DNA from: Spirochaetaceae bacterium UBA1306
Lineage (GTDB): Bacteria > Spirochaetota > Spirochaetia > Treponematales > Rectinemataceae
NCBI GenBank assembly: GCA_002307245.1
Contig: DBTW01000076.1
Coordinates: forward strand, 1-64,000
Direction of reading: 5' to 3'
Length of the DNA stretch: 64,000 nucleotides
The number at the start of each line of letters is the position of its first letter. Positions within the stretch are counted from its first letter, which is position 1. The notes beneath the pieces are model-generated. The model was not told the DNA's origin. It did not search any database and saw nothing but the letters and a program-made list of their open reading frames with translations. The translations under genes were made by a program, and so were the position numbers. Shown in pieces: positions 58,283-64,000 of the stretch.

Positions 58283-59215
58283 TCAATGCATTTCCGCCTT
58301 GCATTTACCGAGTCCGCCGGCGAAGTAGTTGAACTTGACATCCGGGTGGTCAGCCAGCAGTGACATGGGCACCGATGAATCCACGATCCGCTTCGAGATC
58401 ATGAGGGCCGTGAGCCGCATCCCGAAGGGATTATCGTGGATACCGGCATGCCAGATCGAGACCCTCTTCGTCTTCCACGTTTCTACCGGCCCCACGCTCA
58501 AAGCATATGACGGTATGTCTGACACGACTCCGCCTCCGGAGGTCCGTGCATTCTGAATAATCGTCATCGGATGCAGCTTCACGACGCGAGCGGACAGTTT
58601 CCGATATTCGGCAGGCGCCGGCGGCTCGCTCGCATATGCCCCCGTTCGCTCCGGCGGATCGTTGAAGGCCCAATGCTTAGTCTCTCCCTGCCCGCCCTGC
58701 ATCACGAGGCATTCGGAATCGTCGTAGGACGCCGTATAGCCGGCGACATTGTCCGCGCGAAGGAAATGGAGGTTGCGATTAGGCATCCTGAGGCTCGGCT
58801 TAATCCGACTAAAGCATAAATCCATGTCCGCCTTCGCGAAGGAAAGCGGATTATCGATAGCGACCTCTTTCCCTTCCGCGTACCACTCGTCCATCGCCCA
58901 GAAATGCCCCTCGCGGACGTCGATATCGAGGTCGTTGATGATTTGCGCGACCAGCGGTAACTGCTCGGTGGGGCCAACGGGGCCGCATATTCCGCAGGGC
59001 CTATCGGCCGTGGACTTCGACAGGCAATCGACGTACTCGAGGGCTTCAGCGAGATAAAACGATTCCAGCGTGTCGTAAAACTTGATCGCAAAGCCCGGAC
59101 GGGAGAGTTGCCGAAGGTCCTCGGCTTCGAGCCCTGCGGCGTCGTTTAGGATGGCCGGGTCAAGCGTCGTATAATCCCACCAGCCCGAAGCGACTTTACT
59201 GTTATTTCTCATCAT
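58283..59215 (-). CDS. NagB-like sugar-phosphate deaminase/isomerase
   Basis: 310 residues; two ATGs follow GGAGG at 59215. The NagB/6-phosphogluconolactonase fold shows [26 protein letters not shown] and [15 protein letters not shown], corresponding to the GIGxDGHIAFNEP active-site block but with altered residues. The C-terminal metal or phosphate region is [14 protein letters not shown]. Members convert amino-sugar phosphates to ketose phosphates plus ammonia. The changed central motif suggests a different substrate from glucosamine-6-phosphate. Confidence 0.85.
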   Translation of the reverse strand: MMRNNSKVASGWWDYTTLDPAILNDAAGLEAEDLRQLSRPGFAIKFYDTLESFYLAEALEYVDCLSKSTADRPCGICGPVGPTEQLPLVAQIINDLDIDVREGHFWAMDEWYAEGKEVAIDNPLSFAKADMDLCFSRIKPSLRMPNRNLHFLRADNVAGYTASYDDSECLVMQGGQGETKHWAFNDPPERTGAYASEPPAPAEYRKLSARVVKLHPMTIIQNARTSGGGVVSDIPSYALSVGPVETWKTKRVSIWHAGIHDNPFGMRLTALMISKRIVDSSVPMSLLADHPDVKFNYFAGGLGKCKAEMH

Positions 59216-59302
59216 TCAACCTCCATCGATGACATTCTTGCTCGCAGCGCTGCATAATCCTTCGATGTTTGGAGTCAGTCTTGCATCGTCGTCGCGTATC
59301 GC

Positions 59303-60151
59303 CTATTCCTTGACCGCCCCGAGAGTCATGCCGGAGATCAAGTAGCGCTGAAGGAAGGTAAAGACGGCCAACGACGGTATTGAAGTGATTACGCCGGCTG
59401 CCATGACATAATTCCAATTCACGACGAGCTTGGTCCTATAATCCCTGATCCCCAGGGAGACGGTCTTGGTAAATTCATTGGTCAATACGGACGCAAACAG
59501 AACCTCATTCCAGGTCATTATGAAAGTAAGGATGGCGATCGTGATGATCCCCGGCAGCACGATCGGGATGATTATCGAGACTAGCGCCCTCGTACGCGAG
59601 CATCCATCGATGAACGCCGATTCCTCGAGGGACACGGAGATGCTGTCGAGGTACCCCCTCATGAACCATGTCGTAACCGGCAAATTGAAGGCGATGTAGG
59701 TCAGTATCATCCCATGATACGTGCCTATCATTTTCACGGACGCTATGTTCTGGATACCGAGGAATATCATGTAATACGGCACGAGGAACAGGATCGGCGG
59801 GATCATCTCCGTGGCGAGCTGCATGACACCGATGAGGTTTCGTCCGGGGAATCGCAGCCTGCTGAACGCGTACGCGGAGAATGTCGCGATGGTGACGACG
59901 AAGGCCGTGGATACGAGCGATATCAAGAGGCTATTCAGGAAATACCTGCCCAGCGGCAGGGAGCGGAAGACGAACGCATAGTTGCTCAGCTGTATCTTCT
60001 CCGGAATCAGCCTTGGAGGAACGGACCGGACGTCTTCCGTCGTCTTGACGCTGGTGGATATCTCGAAGAAGTACGGGACCAGGACCAGGCAGACGAAGAA
60101 TGCGATGATCGCCACCCGCGATATTCTGCCGACGATTGATTGTCTTTTCAT
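59303..60151 (-). CDS. Sugar ABC transporter permease, MalG type
   Basis: 282 residues. Six membrane helices, EAA loop EESAFIDGCSRTRALVSIIIPIV and C-terminus MTLGAVKE mark it. It overlaps the MalF-type gene by 4 bp (ATGA) and precedes the NagB-like gene, so the transporter and enzymes are one operon. Confidence 0.95.
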   Translation of the reverse strand: MKRQSIVGRISRVAIIAFFVCLVLVPYFFEISTSVKTTEDVRSVPPRLIPEKIQLSNYAFVFRSLPLGRYFLNSLLISLVSTAFVVTIATFSAYAFSRLRFPGRNLIGVMQLATEMIPPILFLVPYYMIFLGIQNIASVKMIGTYHGMILTYIAFNLPVTTWFMRGYLDSISVSLEESAFIDGCSRTRALVSIIIPIVLPGIITIAILTFIMTWNEVLFASVLTNEFTKTVSLGIRDYRTKLVVNWNYVMAAGVITSIPSLAVFTFLQRYLISGMTLGAVKE

Positions 60152-61086
60152 GATCGATCAGCCCCTCTCCCGACCTTAAAGGCCTTGAAATAGAGAAGAA
60201 CGATGGCTAGCAACAGGATAAGCACGAGGAAAGCCATCGCGCTTCCGCGACCGAAGTCCCACTGCATAAAGGTCAAGTTGTATATGTGCAGGGACAGGAC
60301 GTCCGCGCTCGGGCTTGGCGTGGTGCCATACAGCACGTTGGCGAGCGAGAAATCGTTGAAAGTTCCCAGGAAGCTGACGATCACCAGGATCAGGAGCACG
60401 GGGCTGAGCAAGGGGAGCGTGATCCTGAAGAAACGGTAGAACGAGGAAGCCCCGTCCATCTCCGCGGCCTCATAAAGCTCCGCAGGTATTGTCTGCATCC
60501 CCGACAATATCGCGATGAACCAGAAAGGCCAGTTGATCCATATCCCCGTCACGATCAGGGGTATTATCGCGTTGGGTCCGGCGAGCCATGAGATCGGCTC
60601 GGCGATCACGCGCAAGTTCATCAAGATGTAATTGATCATTCCCGAGTCGCGCTCGAAGAGAAACCTCATCGTGATCGCGGAGACGATGCCCGGCGTGACG
60701 TAGGGGAGCAGCATGAGGCCGCGAAGCAGGTTTCGTCCGGGAAAATCCATGTTCAGGGTGAGGGCGCAGGTCATGCCCAGGATGCTGCAGCCGATCAGGG
60801 TCCACGCCACGTACTCCAGCGTCGCCTTCGCGGAGTTCAGGAAATCGCTGCTGCTCGTCGATATGCTCTTGAGGATGTCCGCGTAGTTCGAGAACCCGAC
60901 GAATGGAGCGGCCAACCATTTATTCAAGTAGTGTATATCAAGGTTCAGGAAACTTATTATCACTCCCCAGACCATCGGGAGGAGATGTACGAAGAGCATG
61001 GCAATGATCGCAGGAGCCAGATATATGTAGGCGAGATGCCGATCGCGTATGGTTCGGGTACCCGCCGATCTTCGCGTTGTTCGCAT
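60148..61086 (-). CDS. Sugar ABC transporter permease, MalF type
   Basis: 312 residues if translation starts at ATG 61086, which has a GAGAG spaced for a ribosome; the longer frame would read through the upstream hairpin. Six helices and the EAA loop EAAEMDGASSFYRFFRITLPLL are present. It forms the inner-membrane channel with the MalG-type partner for the amino-sugar cluster. Confidence 0.93.
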   Translation of the reverse strand: MRTTRRSAGTRTIRDRHLAYIYLAPAIIAMLFVHLLPMVWGVIISFLNLDIHYLNKWLAAPFVGFSNYADILKSISTSSSDFLNSAKATLEYVAWTLIGCSILGMTCALTLNMDFPGRNLLRGLMLLPYVTPGIVSAITMRFLFERDSGMINYILMNLRVIAEPISWLAGPNAIIPLIVTGIWINWPFWFIAILSGMQTIPAELYEAAEMDGASSFYRFFRITLPLLSPVLLILVIVSFLGTFNDFSLANVLYGTTPSPSADVLSLHIYNLTFMQWDFGRGSAMAFLVLILLLAIVLLYFKAFKVGRGADRS

Positions 61087-61131
61087 GTGTATGTCTCTCA
61101 TTTCGATCGTCGCTATGTCCTGGATAGGCGA

Positions 61132-61163
61132 TTGCGGGTCGCGCGATGCCGCGCGACCCGCAA
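61132..61163 (-). terminator. Perfect 14-bp hairpin between binding-protein and permease genes
   Basis: Arms 61132-61145 and 61150-61163 are exact complements around a 4-nt loop. No T-run follows. It matches in position and size the hairpin at 14032-14062 in the first transporter operon. Confidence 0.75.
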
Positions 61164-61186
61164 CTTGCATCAATCGCTGGCTATGA

Positions 61187-62470
61187 TCACTTCCCCGCGT
61201 CTATGCCCGCCTGAAACGCCTTATTGGCCTTCTGCAACTCGGAGGTGATCGTGTCCTGGGTCACATTGCCGCCGACCGCCTGGGACATCATGTTCGCGAG
61301 CGCCGTCGCGATATTGATCTCGGCGACGCCCCAGCCGGAAACGATGGGGGTGAACCTGCCTTCCTGCATTATCTGGTACTGCGCCTTCCAGTACGGCGAA
61401 CTAAAGCTCTTGTCCTTGTAGGCGGCGACGGTGGTCGGAGGGAGTCCGTAGAGCTGGGTGTATTCGACTTCCTGGGGCCCGTCGAGAAGGAAGGCCATGA
61501 ATTTCAGCGCTTCCTGGAAATGCTTGGAAGACTTGAATATCATCAGGTTGTCCGGCAGAACCATCGAGACCTGCTTCTGGCCGCTCGATGACGCGGGCGG
61601 GAGCGCGACGTTCCACTTCTTGCCGAAATCCCAGCCGGTCGTCTGCTTGGTCTGCGCGTAGACTATGAACATCTCCCCCAACATGATCGAGGTCTGCCCG
61701 TGCAGGAAATCGTCAGTCAGCTGGCTGAAGTCCTCGTTAATCGCGCCCGGGGACACGAGCTTATGCTTGGTGATGAGATCGGTCATGAAGGTCGCCGCCT
61801 TCACGGTGCTCGGGCTCGTCAGCGTGGCGGTCTTCCCGTCGGCGGAGACGAGATTCCCCCCGTCGAGATAGGTGAGCCACGCGAGGTCGTATACGCCGTC
61901 GCCTCCCTGCATCGTCATCCCGATCGGGTACTTCTGGCCCGTGGCCTGCTGGATCTTCTTCCCCGCGGAGACGAGCTCGTCCCAAGTCCTGGGTGGCTTC
62001 AGCCCGAGCGAATCGAAGATATCCTGGCGGTAGATGAGTCCCCGGGTATCACCGTCCCACGGCGGGGCGATGATGTTGCCCTTTATCCCGGCGCTCAGCC
62101 ACGCTCCCGGGACGAAGGCCTTCTCGCCACCGAGCTTGTCGAGATAGGGGGCGAGATTCGCTATCGCGCCGGTGCTGATGAATTGCTCGACCCAGGTACC
62201 GCCGACCATGGATATGTCGGGCGCATCGCCGGAGGTCACGGCCAACATCAACCGCGTCTGAGCGTCTTGCCAAGGAATTATCTTCCAGTCGACGTCGATT
62301 CCGCTCGCCTTCAAGAACTTGGCTTTCATATCGTTCAAAAAGTCGATCGTTGGTTTGTCTTCACTTCCGAACATCCAGAATTTGATAGTTGTTCCCTTTG
62401 CGTCTCCGGCAAACGCGAACCCGACATTCAAGGCAATAACGAAAAGAAAGACAAAAAATTTCCTCATCAT
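61187..62470 (-). CDS. Sugar ABC transporter substrate-binding protein
   Basis: 427 residues from ATG 62470, or 426 from the adjacent ATG 62467, which has the better distance to AAAGGAGG. A signal peptide (MRKFFVFLFVIALNVGFAFA) has no lipobox. The family 1 fold includes TIKFWMFGSEDKPT, SGDAPDISMVGGTWVEQF, LIYRQDIFDSLGLKPPRTWDEL and TSIMLGEMFI. It is the first gene of the cluster, with a strong promoter and a palindromic site just upstream. Confidence 0.94.
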   Translation of the reverse strand: MMRKFFVFLFVIALNVGFAFAGDAKGTTIKFWMFGSEDKPTIDFLNDMKAKFLKASGIDVDWKIIPWQDAQTRLMLAVTSGDAPDISMVGGTWVEQFISTGAIANLAPYLDKLGGEKAFVPGAWLSAGIKGNIIAPPWDGDTRGLIYRQDIFDSLGLKPPRTWDELVSAGKKIQQATGQKYPIGMTMQGGDGVYDLAWLTYLDGGNLVSADGKTATLTSPSTVKAATFMTDLITKHKLVSPGAINEDFSQLTDDFLHGQTSIMLGEMFIVYAQTKQTTGWDFGKKWNVALPPASSSGQKQVSMVLPDNLMIFKSSKHFQEALKFMAFLLDGPQEVEYTQLYGLPPTTVAAYKDKSFSSPYWKAQYQIMQEGRFTPIVSGWGVAEINIATALANMMSQAVGGNVTQDTITSELQKANKAFQAGIDAGK

Positions 62471-62487
62471 TGAACCTCCTTTGTTAG

Positions 62488-62536
62488 TAACGTACTGTTC
62501 GTTATCCAATATTACAGCAAATTTCCAATCTGTCAA
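62488..62536 (-). promoter_or_regulatory. Promoter and operator of the amino-sugar operon
   Basis: Minus strand: TTGACA (62531-62536), 16 bp, TAATAT (62509-62514), a near-consensus promoter with start near 62502. The inverted repeat TAACG-N7-CGTTA (62488-62504) covers that start, as expected for a repressor site, most likely for the ROK protein encoded at 53820. Confidence 0.7.
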
Positions 62537-62959
62537 TAAAAAATTGATTCTCCGACCTGATCCATGAGTCCAGAGAAGCTTACCTGATGTATCCGCGACT
62601 ATGCGCTCGGAGGTATACGTGGAGGAGGGGGTAGACGAATATCGACTGTGGTTCGCAGAGAACGGAAAGGACACAGCGGTACTGCATGAACACAATATGA
62701 GCTCAGCCTATTTCTTCTATAAATATCCATTTATAGGCTCGCAGAGCGCAGCTCCCGCAAGTACGGCGGTTTCTCGCGATTCGACGACCGGGGCACAGAA
62801 GGGTAGATGCAACTCCGGTATCCATGCCTCGCGAATGGGTGGAGGAACTCGCGGAGTTGGCTGGATTTATTGAGCGCCGCCAGGTCGAAGGTATGATGAG
62901 CCCTTTCGTCAATACAGAATCGTAAGACATTTAAGGTGGATAATCCCATCCTGTTTGTT
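62537..62959. other. Region between the operon promoter and the IS remnant; no gene seen
   Basis: About 420 bp. Short open frames occur on both strands, but none has a ribosome binding site, signal or recognisable motif. The right part (about 62880-62959) is probably the noncoding end of the IS3-type element. Confidence 0.4.
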
Positions 62960-63740
62960 TCATGCAACAGCACGAAGTGCTCGTTGCCCGTTCGCGAATC
63001 GTGAGTCATAGATCTCGTTCGGCGTTGAGTAGTCCAGCGATGCGTGGAACCGCTGTGCGTTGTAGAACTCTAGGTAGCGACGCAAACCGAGCTTGAGATC
63101 CAACATGGTGTCGTAATCCTCAAGATAGATGTCCTCGTACTTCAGAGTCCGCCAGAAACGTTCGACAAAGATATTGTCAGTGCCCGGTTTTTTCCGTCCA
63201 TGCTGATCCGGATGCCATGTGTTTCAAGTACGTCGACAAATGCATCAGAGGTAAACTGGCTGCCCGGGTCAGTGTTGAATATCGCCGGGACGCCCCAGAA
63301 GGCGATTGCCTCCTCGAGCTCCGACACGAGGTCGATTATAGCGACGAGGTAGACCTAGCCCCCCCCCTTCAGCCTGATGTACGTGATGTCCGTCGCCCAG
63401 ACCTGGTTGGGCAACTAGGCTACCTTCCCTCGCAGGAGATACGGATACTTCTTGTGACCCTTTCCTGGGATCGATGTCTGCGTTCCCGCGTATATCGCAC
63501 GCAGGCCGGCCTTTTTCATGATCCGTCGTACCTTCTTGGGCGTGACGTCCAGGTCCTTGATCGCGAACCATACTTTGCGGTATCCGTAGAACGGGTGCTC
63601 TCTCAGTTCCGCAAGGATTGCCTCGAGAATGGCCAGCTCGCGCTCATCCTCCGAACTCTCAGGCCTGTAGTAGCACGCCGATCGGCTGATCGACAGGATC
63701 CTGCATTGCTCGCTGATCGAGAGTTCGGGATGATCGGGCT
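62960..63740 (-). pseudogene. IS3-family OrfB (DDE integrase) pseudogene
   Basis: Conceptual translation, after correction, gives the normal OrfB order: SISEQCRILSISRSACYYRP, HPFYGYRKVWFAIKDL, KKVRRIMKKAGLRAIYAGTQ, QVWATDITYIRLK (first catalytic Asp), GVPAIFNTDPGSQFTS (second Asp), RISMDGK and, in another frame, the final YEDIYLEDYDTML to LEFYNAQRFHAS. Damage includes stop codons after LLRGKVA and after RLKGGG, loss of about 25 codons after YLVAIID, and one missing base after RAL near 63180. The enzyme is dead. Confidence 0.85.
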
Positions 63741-64000
63741 CTACAGCTTTGGCTCGGTCCCGTACAGTTGTCTGTACTTTTTTTTTAAGAACTCGTTCTC
63801 GACCTGAAGCTGGCCGATCTGCTTGAACAGCTCGTCCTGTTTCTTCTCGGCCGCCTCAGCGTCCTTGTCCTTCCCTGAATTTTCAAAGACCTGCTCAGCG
63901 CTCTCGAGTAGTTGTTTCTTCCAGAGCGCTATCATGTTGGGATGCACACCGTAAGCCGCCGCAAGCTCCTGGAGAGTCTTCTCACCCCGGAGGGCTTCGA
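63741..64000 (-). CDS. IS3-family OrfA, 3' part only
   Basis: The frame enters from the right edge with EALRGEKTLQELAAAYGVHPNMIALW, the helix-turn-helix of IS3 OrfA. A leucine-zipper-like segment DELFKQIGQLQVENEFLKKK follows, ending at TAG 63741. The LKKK codons contain the A-rich slip site used for -1 frameshifting into OrfB. This part is intact. Confidence 0.85.
   Translation of the reverse strand, partial: EALRGEKTLQELAAAYGVHPNMIALWKKQLLESAEQVFENSGKDKDAEAAEKKQDELFKQIGQLQVENEFLKKKYRQLYGTEPKL

Larger units (their letters stand above)
62960..64000 (-). mobile_element. IS3-family insertion sequence, degenerate, cut by window edge
   Basis: Minus-strand OrfA (63741 to beyond 64000) and OrfB (62960-63740) are arranged as in IS3 elements, with a run of nine A in the OrfA coding strand as the -1 frameshift site. 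OrfB is inactivated by stops, a deletion and a frameshift. Terminal inverted repeats could not be placed. Confidence 0.85.

Noticed and set aside
62601..62873. 90-codon plus-strand frame before the IS remnant
   Set aside because: No ribosome binding site, odd composition, no similarity I can recognise.

Overview
The window looks like chromosome of a high-GC, saccharolytic bacterium of the phylum Spirochaetota. The best phylogenetic evidence is a P83/100-type antigen gene (36292-38007, minus) and a PyrB-PyrI fusion (34471-36066, minus), the kind of fused aspartate carbamoyltransferase reported from treponemes. Frequent TTG starts and many MalFG-type sugar transporters fit this but prove nothing. 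No rRNA and no CRISPR array was seen; there are two tRNA genes.

Regions. (1) 1-242: the 5' part of a secreted Ala/Glu repeat protein, cut by the window edge. (2) 334-15364, all minus: a ROK kinase, a decayed ABC-2 exporter, then a catabolic block. That block has a sugar ABC transporter, a nucleoside-hydrolase-like protein, a GH106-type rhamnosidase, an (alpha/alpha)6 hydrolase, a split transketolase, an FGGY kinase and a FucI-like isomerase. A DeoR regulator (15650) is divergent to it. (3) 16624-23440, plus: a second sugar ABC transporter, a NodB-type deacetylase, a cytoplasmic histidine kinase with a LacI-like sugar-binding domain, and its NarL-type response regulator. (4) 23450-28714: beta-CASP nuclease, cytidylate-kinase-like protein, TrmH-type methyltransferase, and a TetR/acyltransferase pair. 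(5) 28821-34443, minus: an Lpl-type oligosaccharide transporter with an unassigned hydrolase-like protein, downstream of pyrBI. (6) 36292-45776: P83/100, a propeller/HEAT protein, an RlmD/TrmA-type methyltransferase, two unassigned genes, an Rsm22-type protein and tRNA-Asp and tRNA-Pro. (7) 45783-53515: a metalloid-resistance island directly after tRNA-Pro, with two ArsR genes, Acr3, ArsC, a DUF318 permease, an MFS exporter, a DGC-domain protein, small thioredoxins and CcdA. (8) 53820-62470: a ROK repressor and an amino-sugar-like catabolic cluster (GNAT, TIM barrel, aldose epimerase, PIG-L deacetylase, NagB-like protein, ABC transporter). (9) 62960-64000: a broken IS3-family element running off the right edge.

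How the genes may work together. Each sugar cluster couples a periplasmic binding protein and two permeases to cytoplasmic enzymes and its own regulator (DeoR, a sugar-sensing kinase, or ROK). In three of the four transporters the binding-protein gene is separated from the permease genes by a long GC-rich hairpin, which probably sets unequal expression. Several housekeeping genes have a good promoter whose -10 box lies only 6-9 nt before the start codon with no ribosome binding site, suggesting leaderless mRNAs. The metalloid island is controlled by two ArsR repressors with clear palindromic operators.
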